From: Tetraselmis striata
Taxonomy: Eukaryota; Chlorophyta; Chlorodendrophyceae; Chlorodendrales; Chlorodendraceae
Direction: 5' to 3'
Length of the DNA: 64,000 bases
Assembly: GCA_006384855.1 (NCBI GenBank)
Contig: VCJN01001554.1
Coordinates: 1-64,000 of the forward strand
Made by a program: the position numbers and the translations under genes. Each line of letters begins with the position of its first letter. The first letter of the stretch is position 1. The notes under the pieces are model-generated. The model made no database searches, was not told the DNA's origin, and saw nothing but the letters and a program-made list of their open reading frames with translations. Positions 1 through 12,184 of this stretch are shown here, piece after piece.

Positions 1-1501
1 CATCGCTGCCGCTTATTATTATCGGAGCATACATGTATATGCTTTGCTGCTTTATTTCGACAACTACGAGGTCCTTACTTCCGCGCAACTACCGCTCTGA
101 CATCACCGCTTTAAAACACCCCGACGGGCGGGGTGCGCTGGTGTGTAGTCGCCTGGTCAGCTGCATGGCCGGTTGGGACTTATGGTGCCAACCGAGCGGG
201 GATGATGTTGTAGTCTAATCAATGCCAGCTTAGTATCATTGGCAAATACCGGTAAGTGGTCTTCACCTAGTCAATCAAGCGCTGCGCTTCCGCCGCCGCG
301 CTGACATGTGCCCGCAGCTCAGCATGCCTCGCTGCGTTCAGAATGTTGTTCCCTCAGTTTTCGCTCTGCAACCACCGCAGCAGGCGCGAAATGAAACACT
401 CACTCGCCGCCAACGCGGAGCCGGTGTCTGCGCATCATCGCGCAGCCACGTCGCGCCGGGGCGCCGAGCCGCCATCCGCCCTATCGGCGTAGTATTGGGC
501 TGTCAGCTGCGCCGCGCCGCGCTTGTGCGTGGTGCTGGGCGGTCGAACATGATGAGTTTTCCCATATTCCCGTGCTGCAGTGCTGTGGCTACAACAGTGA
601 AGATTAATTAAATACCAGGTGTATCGTCAATTGCTGCTGTCAGCCCGGGGTTGACGACGAAGCAGCACCGGGCGCAGTGATGATATTATGACATACGGTC
701 GGCGGATCATCGTTGGGTCGCTGCATGTGCCGCTGCTTTCCGCGTTTATGCAGTGATATATGGTAGATAGGGTAGGCCATGCGCTGCTGCTGATATCAGC
801 TATATTATACCATGTGTATTTGTAACGTTCAGGTGCCGACAGCTTAATAAGTATAATATAGGGGATTCAATGAAGACTTTGTAGGTTTGGCTTGGATGCT
901 TCGTCCTACAAGCATGTTGCTGCATAAAGTTCTGCTTCGTATGGTTTTCGTTTATGACCGACCTCAGATAGAAGGGACGGCAGGGTCTTATTTCCATTGT
1001 TTTCTGTATTACCGGTGTTCATACACTACTTCAGCAATAACGTCATGAATCCTGAATAAGATTTGTAAGGTTTGCGACAGGTTGCCTGATTGCCTTCTCT
1101 GCTCCTTGCTGGGCATCAGTACCTTACCATTTTTTAACATGCAACGGACTGACCGCAGACAATCTTTTCCTGATGGCAAGGGGTTGCCCCTCTTCTCAGC
1201 ATAACACTTCACCTGAATTCAAAATGTTACACATTATAGTCGCTTCATTTACACTGCCATCAAGGCAGGGAATTCTGGGTTGACACAGGTAGCCCCCCCC
1301 CCCCCCCCCCTGTGTGAGATACTTCCCTCCATGAGCAAATGTGGACTTGCTCCTATGATAGAGGCGGATGATAGCGCGCGGCCATGCGGCCACGACCGCA
1401 TCGGCCCCATCTGCCTGCTGGGCTGCGCATGGCTTTGGCGCAAATGCGCTGGTAGATCGTCCATCTCTTTCATTTGAAGTAGGTGGTTGCGTGCCTGAAC
1501 T
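1..1501. other. Region downstream of the PIF1 helicase, no gene recognised
   Basis: No frame here gives a recognisable protein, and the short open frames show no splice-linked continuation. A run of about 20 C lies near 1291-1311. On the minus strand TGTAA-like motifs (TTACA on the plus strand, near 1225 and 1252) lie some 250-280 bases after the helicase stop codon and could serve its 3' end. Otherwise I see nothing. Confidence 0.5.
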
Positions 1502-4500
1502 TCACTCCGCGGCGCTGGTCAGGCTCAACGCCGCGCATCGCGCTCCTGTGGCTTGTTCCAGGCGGTGAGAGCCGCGGGCGTGGAAGTTGGAGCGCTGGGC
1601 GGAGGAGTGACCATGTTGAGGTCGACGCTGGTGAGCGGGGCCAGTTGTCGGCCGCTTCGCTGTCTCCATCCAGCGAATCAGGTTGCCAGGCGCGCCCTCA
1701 GCGCTTGGCGGGCTCGTCTTTTGGCGCTTGGTGCCCGCCGGCGCGCCGTGGTGAGTCTTGCCATTGGCCACGGCTGGCTGGTTGAAGGAAGCAGGCAGCC
1801 GCTTCGTTGCTGCTTGCTCAGCCGGCCTCTCCGGGGTCTTGTTGCCGAGGGCGGAGGCCGGCTGGGAGGCGGTTGGCCCGGCGACGCCGCACCGGTCGCG
1901 ATAGAAGGCGATGACCTTGGGACTGGCGCGCACCTTGGCGGGGTTGAAGCCTCGCAGCTCCAGGCCGGCGAAGGAGCGCGCTCGGCTGAGCGCGACGTAG
2001 ATCTGCCCGGCGGCGAAGGCGTCGCCCACCACGCACTGCACGCGGTCGAGAGTCATGCCCTGGGCACGGTGCACGGTGAGCGCCCACGCCAGCTTGAGCG
2101 GTATTTGCGTGCGGCTCGCCGCTTCGTTGCCGGCGAATTTGGTCCAGCGGGCCGGCTCCAGCGCGCGCACGGCGCCGTTGTCGAAGCGCACCCGTGGCCA
2201 GTTGGTATCGGGCTCCACGCCGACGACGACTCCGCGGCTGCCGTTCACCAGCTGCGCGTCGAGCCGCTTCAGCAGCACAACCTGCGCGCCACGCTTGAGG
2301 CGCAGCTCCGCCGGCGCGGGGCAGCTGCGCTCCAGCATGTCGGCCGCTGGACCGCCGCCGGCCGCCTCGGCTCGGTACAGGAGCGTCTCGCCCGGCAGCC
2401 GGTCGAGCTCCGTCGCGTTCTCCTTGTCGACGTCTTTGTTGGTGCAGTACAGCCGCGTCGGCAAGATGCCGTTGTTGTTGGGCAGCGGGCGGTGGCAGCT
2501 CCCGAGCGCAGTCAGCGACGCCGCGGAAAGCGCACCCCAGCGAACCTGCAACAGCCAGCAGCGCGATCGCGATTGTCAAGAGGATTATGAGAGTTCCGAC
2601 ATGCACTGTTGAGATACACTCCGCCTCATGATGTCGGTGGCAGCCGAGACTGGGCGGCCGGTATAGAGCATTCGTACTCAGCGAGCTATAGGCTTGGGCC
2701 GATTGTCCTTTGGTCTCGCAATAATGATAAACAGCTGCCGTTAAATGATACAATTGCGAGACGGCGCGAGCGAGAAGGAACGGAGTCCATGGTCGTGGGA
2801 AGTGTTTCGCGGCGAACACTTATTGACGCCGGCGCCGATGGGATCGTATTGACAATCGCTGAATAGCGTGTGTGCTGGCTCTTGCCGTGGCTGGCATATT
2901 TATACAATACTGTATACGGCTTATGTGTATCGTAATACTGTCTTATAGTTGAGCCGACTAATGTGACATATGGACAAACCCACGTGAATATATATTCCGA
3001 GACTGTAGTGTTCATGTGGATATCATAGAGGTATTTATCAGTAACATGTAAGCGTCCCGAAACACTGTGTGAGACTGCGCGTACCTCGTTCAGCACGTCG
3101 ATAAGCGCGGTGTCCCCTTTTTGGCGCATCACACGGGACAGCACGACATGGTGGTGCACCGCAGTGGGCCAGGCGTCAGACTCGAACGCGAACTCGCGCC
3201 CGGCGCGGTGCTGGACGGGGCCGAGCTGGAAGAAGTCGCCACACAGAATGAGCTGCACACCGCCGAAGGGCGCGTCGCTGCGGCGTGCTGCTTTGCCCAC
3301 CCGGTCTAGCAAGTCGAACATGTCGGCGCTGACCATGCTGACCTCGTCGAGGATGAGCACCTCCGCTTCACGCCAACGCCGCACAGTTTTTGAGTTCTGC
3401 AGCACCTGTGTGTGTCGGTGGGGCACACCAGCATCGACATTCAACACCACCGCAGTCCACCCCATAAATGCCTTCTGTCGCATAAATGCAAGGCGTCCGC
3501 TATATTTCAACACATCTCGCCGCAGCTGTACTGATGTTATTAAGACTATTTATATGCGCATGGCCTAGATGTCTTGACACATCACAATATTGTTGAAAAT
3601 AGAGCTACAGCAGAGTGCTTCATAACGATACTCGAACCAGAAAACCGAATATCCGCCCCGGCTCGTCGGCAATTAAGAATTAGTCGAAATTAATGCGAGG
3701 GGTGTTTATGGAGGCAGCCAGTCAGGCAGTGCGAATATATCGTTATCGGCCAGACGGCCAGACCGCCCGTCCGTCTGCCCATCCCACCTTGGAAATGATA
3801 ACCTCTGGCTTTCCTCGGCCGAGGCCGATGCCGGCAAAGCTGTGGATGGTGCTGCCGCCGATGTTGACGGCTGCGATCCCCGTGGGCGCTGTGAGGTGCA
3901 TCCGGTCGGCCGACAAGGTGGCGGCCAGTCCCGCCTGGATGTGCTTCAGCAGGAAGCTCTTGCCGGTGCCGGCGGGGCCGCTGAGGAATATGTTGTGCCG
4001 CTTAGCCACCGCCAGCTGCAGCACCGCCGCCTGCTCCTCGTTGGGCTCCCCCTCTGGCGCCGGCACCACCGCAGCCTGGTTGGTGTAGCCCACGGAATTG
4101 AACCGTCCCGGCACCGTCACGGACTGCGCGGCGCCACGCCCCTCTACGTGCAGCGAGAGGCCTCCCTGTGCCGCCCGTACACGCAGCGCCGTCGTGACTC
4201 AGCTCCCGGCAGCCCTCACAAGCTCACAACGCAGGTGAGAATCGCCCCAATCAGCCCCCCCCCCCCCCCCCCCCGGCCCCGGCCCCGGCCCCGGCAGGCT
4301 ATCGCCCGTAAGACTGCTAATAAGCAGTGTACTTGTACACTAAGTAGCACAATACGGGTCAGGCTGGTGTCCGTAGGGGATATGGGATATGGATAACGCA
4401 GGAACATGTTGGCCCCGTCGTAGCGGAAACAACTACATCACCCCGACGCACGCCGACGAAGGACGCATCAGGGCCAGGGACAGTGCCGAAGTGGCGAAGT

Positions 4501-4568
4501 TAGGAACAATAGACAGAACTCACCTTTTCAGGGATGGCGGTGAAGTACCGGCCGGGAGCACTGGCCAT
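1502..4568 (-). CDS. PIF1-family ATP-dependent DNA helicase
   Basis: A 5'-3' DNA helicase of superfamily 1B, expected to act in nuclear or organellar genome maintenance. Proposed exons (minus strand): 4568-4524, 4165-3788, 3405-3085, 2545-1502, all joined in phase 0, giving about 595 residues. Seen motifs: Walker A GPAGTGKS (about residues 78-85), motif Ia TAPTGIAA, Walker B LILDEVSM (about 161), GDFFQLGP (about 197), a LNEVR...NNNGILPTRLY block across the last splice junction, and the C-terminal KLAWALTVHRAQGMTLD and YVALSRAR motifs. All core helicase motifs are therefore present. After the last motif a basic, Ser/Pro-rich tail of about 130 residues follows, which is low in conservation signals. 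The first exon may extend to an in-frame ATG at 4862, adding 98 residues of low-complexity leader that could be a targeting sequence. The start is uncertain; the helicase identity is not. Confidence 0.9.
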
Positions 4569-7500
4569 GATGGCGGTGCAAGATCGCTGCAGCGGACCAG
4601 GGGGGAGTGGGTATGTGGTGGAAGCGGGCAACCAAGCGGGCACCGCCCCGCCGATCTGAACGCGAGTACGAGTACGGCTGCTCGCTGAGCACAGTGCTGC
4701 GAGGGGTTGACAGCGACCGTGGGTTGCTGGAACCGACGTTATCTCACCGCAGCGCTCCGTAGTCGTCTGTCGCGGTGGTGGCTGTGGGTCTGCCTCGCCA
4801 TCAGGCGTCGCTGCGGACGGTCTGCCTGCTGGACGCGGCCGGCGGGCGAGATGTGGCGTCATCAGTACATTGTGCTAGTATAAGAATTTGAATATTCAAA
4901 TTATTCGGGGCCGCCAGACATGCAGCAGCAGGCGTGCTGAGCACAGCAACCTACCGCGGGCGACGAGCGGCGGCGGCGCGCGCGCGCGCGAGTGCATATA
5001 GTATACCCAGGGTAAAGCCCCGCCTGGTATAGCAGCCCTTTTATGATGCACTTATCCACTGAAGTTCAGCCCTTCAGGACGTATCTGAATATGCTGGGCC
5101 CATTGATTGCTGCGCACTACCGGTACGGGTAGCATATTATAGCCAAAATCATGCATAGTATTTTACTTATACCCGGATGCCGAAGCTTAGCTTCCACGAC
5201 CTTCAGTTGGTTGCAGCGCACGCTCCGAAACGTTGCGCTGACGCATCATTTTCTAAATGCTATTTTATTTCCCGCTCACAGTGAAAATGCCGCTTATCAA
5301 CAAAAAATGAATTGCATAATGCGATCGCGCAGCTTCATGGGGGTGCGCATGCCCCCAAGCTTGTACGCACGGAAAATATGATAGAAAATGTATAAATTGT
5401 GGGAGTGTCGTGCCATTTGGGTGATGACGTGGCATCGCAAAAGTGGACGCGCCACTACCCCTACAGTTTTGTCAGTGCTCGAAAGGGCCTAAGATTGCAG
5501 TCCATTGTTAGCATAGCATGCGACGCGCCGTGTGGGCCAAGCTTCACCATGGGGATAGCCCATATCAAAGTCATCCCGATACACTAGTAAGTGCCATGAC
5601 GTGCAGCGCGGCGGGAGGTGTGAGAGGAAAGATATGCGTTGTGCCATAGCATTGATTATTGCGGAATTGCAGAATTTCTACGGATAGCACGTAAGAAAAT
5701 TCTGACAATCTGTGAAAACGCTATAGTGCAGTTATTGTTCGTCTACTTGAGGCCTATATATACTCACTGGCCTCAAGTCTCAGGCACTATGGGTTGCACC
5801 TAGGTGCCCGTTACACGGCCTAATAACATTGGGCTCCAAAGTTTGAAAACATGTTTTCAATTGGGGGTCGAAGACCCCTTGAACGTCAGGAAATGGAAAT
5901 TTCGAGCGCGAGCATCCGGGCATATCTGCCTGACGCCAAGCGCTTTCCAACGCGCGATTTCGTACGCCTCAATCCGACACCGTGTCGCGAAGATATGCCT
6001 GTTATTGGCACACCTCCCAAAACTGCACCATTGTTTCCTAGACAACACTAAATAACGGCGCTCGTTCAATCAGATTCATGTACCATCTGGCGTAGAGACT
6101 CCTTTTTACTCAATGAAAATACGGAGCGGCCGCATGACACCACTATTTGGGCGAATTTGGAAGAAAATCCCACCTATACTTATCGCCAAAGCAAAAAACG
6201 TTATTGACATGATGCTCCGATCCCGCTTACAAATGAAATAATGCTTAAACTGCCTGGGGCGGTTGTTGCAGGTCTTCTACCACTTTATCACACGCTTCTC
6301 TGCGCCAAAATTATCGACATTTCCCAATTCAAGACGATGCACCCCAGTGGCTATTAAACGCACATGCGGTTGGTTGAATGGGATCCAAGAATATTGATGA
6401 TGTATACCCGTGAAACAGTGAATTCCTGCGTGTTTTGTGAATTTGAGTTTTGGGGTGCAAGACTTTTGTGGGGGTGTATACTTGTACTCGTACTTTATTG
6501 TTAGGTACCCATAAAATAGGGTACCCGTAGGTTTTTATAAATAAAACCCCGGTTGGCCACATTGCGAACTACCGTAGTTCCTCTGATAATCATACACTGT
6601 AACTACTGAAATTCCTATTCACGAATAATATTGATGAGATATTACAAGAGCGGCAAAGAAGTGTCAGCTGGTTTTTTGGTATATTTGGGGCGGGGTTTTC
6701 ATAATTGTAATAGTATATATAATCAATTGTTATTACGGTGGTAATTTACTGGTCACAAATGCTCGGAGCGTGCAGAGCATTCATGGCCGCGGCGGCGGTG
6801 GCGCAGCGCGCGGTTTGACGCGCTTTGCCAGGTAGCTTTGCTGCGCCTTTACGGCGGTTTGCGGACGATTCCACATAATAAATGCACTGTTCGCTGCCAC
6901 TATCTCGCCATAACGTACCGTATGGAGCGCATGAATTATATGACCGCATGAGACGAGCGGAAGACATGCGCTTTGTTCAAAGTCTCAAGCACGACGAGAT
7001 TGTTGCGAAGTAGCTTCATCCGTAGCTGAATTGCTATCATTTATGAATACTTGCGCTCACATTGCCCAGCTTCCTAAGAGTTGTGACAATAATAAATGTG
7101 CCTCAACTAGTGCCTGGTTGCTTATAACATGGCTGAGAATGCTGCTGTAGTAAGTGCGCAAATACTGACATATACACCATAATAGATGAGGCGTGGTGAA
7201 CAATCAGCTTGCCGAGCAGGGTCAAGTAGCACCCCATGCTGCTCCCCCACTCCCCTACAACAACCCTTGCGGATGCTATTGATGCCGTGATCCATCTTGG
7301 CTCCCTGATGAAAATGCTGTGCTAATTGTATGCAATGCATTGCAAATGTGGAACAAGATGGATCCTTTGGCAGTGAGGCTGTCATTGCTGACAAGTTGCG
7401 AGAGTCAAAATGATGCATAATACGCACGCTGCCTAGCAACATCTTCCTAGTATTTTAGTCGTGTTTCTCTACGGCGGTGAGGGGGTATTGTCGCCGGGTT

Positions 7501-9205
7501 TCAGGGTTTGCGGGTTTTGATAATTTACTATTATTTGATAATGACTAATAATGAAAGTAAAAGGCGAACTTTACTTGGCTTCTTATGACTAATAGTTCTT
7601 ACGATGACGATTAAACCGGTAATAAATCACTCCCGGCGGTAGCAAGCCCAGGTATAAACCAGTTCTGCCGCACAGCCTCTGATAATATTTCTTCCAGCAG
7701 TACTGCTTCTCGTACCCGATCAGTACCCCCAGTAGTAAGCCTTGTCGGCATATATCAGTATATCGTCCGTCATCGGCGCGGAGCCAGCGATTACTACACC
7801 TGCCCACAAAAGTCTTGCCCCCCTTGCCAAGCATCAATTGTAGATTGGCCCATTATGAGCCCTCGCCTTCGTTTTCGGCCGCGCCTTTCCAGGTGCCATA
7901 CGTAAACATTACATCATGCGTGGGGGCAGCTCTATGTGGCGTTTGTTCTGCTCTCGCTGCAAAAGCCATAGTGCCATACGTGTGCGTGTCATCGTTCAGG
8001 GTTAGGAATGAATCTGATAACCCAATGTCACGAGGCATGATTTTTTATAATATCGCACGTATATGCGTTCTATGTGTACGGCTGCATGCCAAGAGTTAGT
8101 AGTTCTACCATCGTAGAACACGCTCACAAAGTCGCGCTCTCCCCGCCGTCGGCATGAAAGCAAGTGAGCCCTTCCCACCAAACGGCCAATACTGAAACTA
8201 AGGCTTGCTCCAAAACCAGCCCACCTACAGCTGCTGTCCTCATTCAATGCGCCCTTAGTAGAGCCGGGCTTCAGCGCGTACTGCACAGGGGTTCAGTCCC
8301 GAGTCAGCGGGTGGGTCCATATACATGGTCACCTGCTCGGGCATTGTCCAGGGTATGTGGTAGGGCTGGCCATCACTACGCTCCCATATTCTGCTCTTGG
8401 GCTGCGCCTAGCGGGCCCCTAAGCGGGGAAATCCGCCCGCGCAGGGCGAGTACAACGCATTGCTATTGGGATGCGGGTCGCGCGGCAAGCCACTGTATTA
8501 GACCTTTTAGGAGAACCTAAAGATATTTGCATCGCCCCCCCCCCCCCCCCCCCCCTCCCCCCACCCGCCTCGGTTATATTTCCACCGAGGGCCCTCGTAG
8601 GATTCGCACCTGCGCCGAGCAGAATCATGAGCGTAACAGGCAGCCCCCCGCCCCCCCCCTCCGCCACCAGATACGTACAGGGCAAGACTTGCGAGGGGGA
8701 CTGGACTGTATGTGCACTGCAACCTAATGTAAATATCAATGGGAATGACAATACCCATATATGGGCACTTGAGCGTAACAACTACTTGTGTGCATCCAAT
8801 CCAGCAAATGAACTACTTGGGCTGCAATTGAGCAATGTAGGCAATCAGAGAAGCTGCCGAAAATCGAGCCTTACCAGGAGCTCATGGCGTCCTGCTGCAA
8901 GCAGCTGGGTGATTGCATCGTGCATGCCGTAAGCCCAACACGCCCTTCCGATTTCTTTGGTTGTGTGAATGTAGTTGCTACCCGGTGCCAATGGCGGCGC
9001 TGTTATCATAATGTCACACTCACACCCACCCACCCACACGCACACGCATTCAATGGCAAAGACTTGTATATCATCGATTCAGCGGCAGTAGTACTGCCAA
9101 CGTGTGTCAACTTGACAGCGTTATACATAGTCTGATGGAGATCACATAGCGACGCGTTGGTGGTAGCGAGGATTTCTCCCTGACCAGGCCAGTGTCGGTC
9201 ACCGC
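4569..9205. other. Long intergenic stretch, no gene recognised
   Basis: Over 4.6 kb I find no convincing protein. Bases 4569-4862 may be upstream coding sequence of the helicase. A C-tract followed by CCCCGG repeats lies at 4257-4293, inside the first helicase intron, and long C-tracts lie near 8537-8566 and 8645-8660. Base composition drops toward AT between about 5000 and 7600. The reverse complement of 8590-8620 has a weak B-box-like string (GGTGCGAATCC) but no tRNA fold that I could draw. Confidence 0.4.
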
Positions 9206-10865
9206 TTAGGGCGCGTCAAGCCGGAGCAGAAAGTCGCGGATGATGCCAGGGAACTCGTTCTTGATTGACTTCTTGCCGTGCTCACAGATCACCAGCTCCG
9301 CGCAAGGCAGCAGCTCCGCCATCGCCTTTGGCGTAGCCACTGGGTGGGCGGGGTCGTCATGCGTGCTCAGCAGCAGCGTTGGCACGGCGGGAAGGCGCCC
9401 TTCCATCGCGGCGGGTCTGGGAAGATCCGACAGGGCTGCGCCGGCGAGTGCGTTGCTCGGCGTGTGCCCCTTGCCGGAGGTCGCCGCGGCAAAGAGAGCC
9501 TCGCGCCGCGACTCCCGGGCCTCCCATGCCGTCGGCAGCCTGCAGAACACAATGCCCGCGATCCGAGCGGCGTGCTCGCCAAGCGCGGCGTATACTGTGG
9601 CAGCGCTAGTCATGCTGTTGCCGCCGAGCACAATCGGGCCGGTCAGGCCAAAGGCGTCTGCCACGGCCAGGGCGTCTCCGCGCTGCGCTTCCCAGGTGAA
9701 CGCCTCCGGCGGCTGCTCCTCCCACCCCGCCGACTCCCCGTGCCCTCGCGCATCGTACAGTATCACCACGCGGTCGTTGAGGATGTCCTGTCAATCATGA
9801 GCATGCGAGTCGGTGCGCCGCAGCTGATCCATCCAGCGCATGATGCAGGATGGCATGTTATGGCAGCCGCTGACAGAAAGTACATGAACAAACAAGAGCC
9901 GCTTTCCTGCTACAGGTGCCAACTCTTCTATAAGAACCCTCATTGTAAGCCTCTTATGGGGCTTGCTACCAACCTATAAGAACATTCGCTGTAGTTTTGT
10001 TAAGATTTGGTGTCTTGCAGGTAGGGCAGGTTCTTATCTGCCGTGTTCGTATTACCGCATCCGCACCCGGCAGGTACTCAGCAAACCGGCACTAATTACA
10101 GATGCCTTCAATAATTGCAGACTAATGATCGGTCCACTGAAATGGCATGCGCAGCAGGTATCTGCGGCTGACTGGGCTCTGCATCAGCCCCTGCGTATTG
10201 CGCATCTGAGGACAGTGGAACAGTCATGGAGGATGATGCAGACTGCCAATGCATGGGGCGCCGTTCACCTGACAATACTTGGCCTGGTGCTCTTTGTTTC
10301 GGGTCAGGCCGTGCCCTGCAAGGATGGATACAGTGAGGAGTGCTGCTACACACATGCTGCAACGGGAATAAACAAGGAATGTTTCGCATGTCACTCCAGT
10401 CATGCCAACGAATGCGTCATTATTCGCGCTCATGATTGGTCGACAACCTTTGCTGTGAAGTCAAGAAAATAATAACAAAAAAAACAATACGTTCGGGGTG
10501 ACGAGCGCGAATCGCATCATCGATACGGCGGGAGGGGGTAGCCTACCAAATACGATGGGGAGGCCGCCAGTCGCCTCTGCTTCCGGGCTGGACACCTTCA
10601 CCGCGGCCAGCTGGCCTCCCCCGCCGCCAACCGGGACCATTGTCACTGGCCCCAGGCTCGACGTCCCTGATCCTGCAGCCCGGGTCGTCATCGCCACCTT
10701 TGGCCGCGGAGCCCTGAGGACGCGGGCCCGTAGCACCGCCTGGATACGCTTGTGACGGTGAGCGCTCTGTGGCTCTGCCTCAACGTTGCCGTGGAAAGCG
10801 AGGGGTCTCCTAGTGGTGATACTGTTCTTGTGAAGAGAAAACGAGGGCGTGGGCTTCAAAACCAT
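9206..10865 (-). CDS. Alpha/beta hydrolase-fold protein
   Basis: A hydrolase of unknown substrate. Exons on the minus strand: 10865-10547, 10315-10269, 9787-9206. Phases match (1, then 0), giving 315 residues. The short middle exon supplies the oxyanion-loop HG motif (PIVFGHGLTRN), which then runs into DRVVILYDARGHGESAG, the classic strand and turn before helix A. The nucleophile elbow is GGNSMTS, a Ser at the expected place but with Thr where most families have the second Gly. The likely acid is in LLLSTHDDPAHP and the His in ICEHGKKS near the end. The ATG at 10865 gives an Arg/Ser-rich leader that could be a transit peptide. The ATG at 10691 (257 residues) would remove it. It stands alone with no linked pathway genes. 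Confidence 0.75.
9940..10075 (+). repeat. Dispersed repeat family R130, copy A (inside hydrolase intron 2)
   Basis: One of at least six copies of a sequence of about 130-160 bases. Shared landmarks are AAGAACATTCGCTATAG in the 5' half and GGCAGGTTCTTAT followed by TTACCGC and GCACCCG in the 3' half. This copy lies in the second intron of the hydrolase gene, antisense to it. Confidence 0.65.
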
Positions 10866-12184
10866 TGTCGTCTCGCTCATGCCGCCACTGGTGTTGCCGC
10901 AGGGCAGGCGGGAGCCGAGGTGTTGATCAGCTGGGATCACCGGCGGCCCGAGCAAGGATTACCAGTACTCCCGGTACAGGCAGAAATACCCTTTATCTGT
11001 CATCTCGTATACCAGGTCGATGAACGGATTTAGCTTTGACTAGCGACCAACTACTGCACACGCCCGATGAAGCATTTTATTTTCACTGCTGAAGCATTTT
11101 ATTTTTGGGCTGGGGCATTTATCTGTATATGCGTGTATATATGCGTTACCGTTTCGCATATATTCCACATCGAGCTAAGTAAAACCTAAAACCTACCTGG
11201 ACTAATAATCATGGTATTTTTAATTTTTATTTTATTTTATCTCATCGCGTATCGCCCGTAGTATTTTATTTTATCTTATCGCGTTCATATTCTATCTATA
11301 GCACATCACATCATAGATGGATAGCATATGCTATTTTTCCAGCATCGTCACGCAGCAGCGCAGCATGCTGCGGAAGGGTCGGCGGGTTTTCGCAGGGTTT
11401 TCCCGTATTTTGCTCGGGTTCTTGCGGTAGTTTTACCATATGCATTAACTTTACCCAGGTTCCAACGATTACACGTACGAGCAACAACCGTGTCATCAAG
11501 CCGGCTGGTGGCGCCAGATGGACCGCCATGAGTATGAGTAGCGCTATGAAGTACCTGTACGGTATGAGTATGAGTTTACGACGAGTTTGAGAAAACGCCG
11601 TGAGTGCCGGTAAAGCGCGTCGGCCTCATCATCATGCTGCGGGTTCGAAGCAGCACGCAGTTCCGCAGCGCGCCGCAATTGATGCCGACCCCAGCAGCAG
11701 GCACTGCTCATATCAGCAATAGAATCTTCTCGGTCCCGTCCTCCCGCCGTTTGCACTTGCTGCCGCAGCACCACACCATTTCTGCCCGGCACATCCAATC
11801 CCCCACCAGCCCATCTGCGTAAGGTCTCCGCTGTTGGGAAACTCGCGCGCGCAGCCGCCATAGAACGCGCACGGACCGCACCCTCACCGCCCCCTCGTGC
11901 TCCGTTCGTACACCCAGTACGCACCCACTTTCCCTTGTGAGGTCCATCAGGTTACTCTATGCGCCTGGCTTGTAGAGCCAGCCGTGCCGTGATTTCTCTC
12001 TGTGTGCCCTTGCACGTGTGTATCAACTGGTCTCTGCTCCTGCTGCGGCTGCAGCCCTCCCCCTTTCTCACGAGTCACAACCTCGCTGTTTCTCGCAGGC
12101 TGCTGCCGGGAACACCCCGAAAAGTCGCGTACACGACCTCTTCCGGGAGAAAAATACAGACAGCTTGCCCTGCTCGCGCGAACC
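10866..12184. other. Divergent intergenic region (hydrolase and Bax-inhibitor gene)
   Basis: This 1.3-kb gap separates the hydrolase (minus) from the Bax-inhibitor-like gene (plus), so it probably holds both promoters. An AT-rich block of TTTTATTTTATCTCATCGCG-like repeats lies at about 11215-11285. No further gene is recognised. Confidence 0.4.

Noticed and set aside
1553-2590. A 345-codon open frame on the plus strand
   Set aside because: It is the shadow of the PIF1 last exon; GC-rich codon bias on the minus strand keeps the opposite frames open. No family character.
8590-8660. tRNA candidate on the minus strand
   Set aside because: Only a partial B box and a CAT triplet in a loop; no D-arm or acceptor pairing.
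8471-8932. Open frame across poly-C at 8.5 kb
   Set aside because: The length comes mostly from proline codons of the homopolymer; no splice partner or motif.
11544-11947. Minus-strand frames upstream of the Bax-inhibitor gene
   Set aside because: Low complexity, no homology that I recognise, and they overlap the likely promoter/5' UTR.
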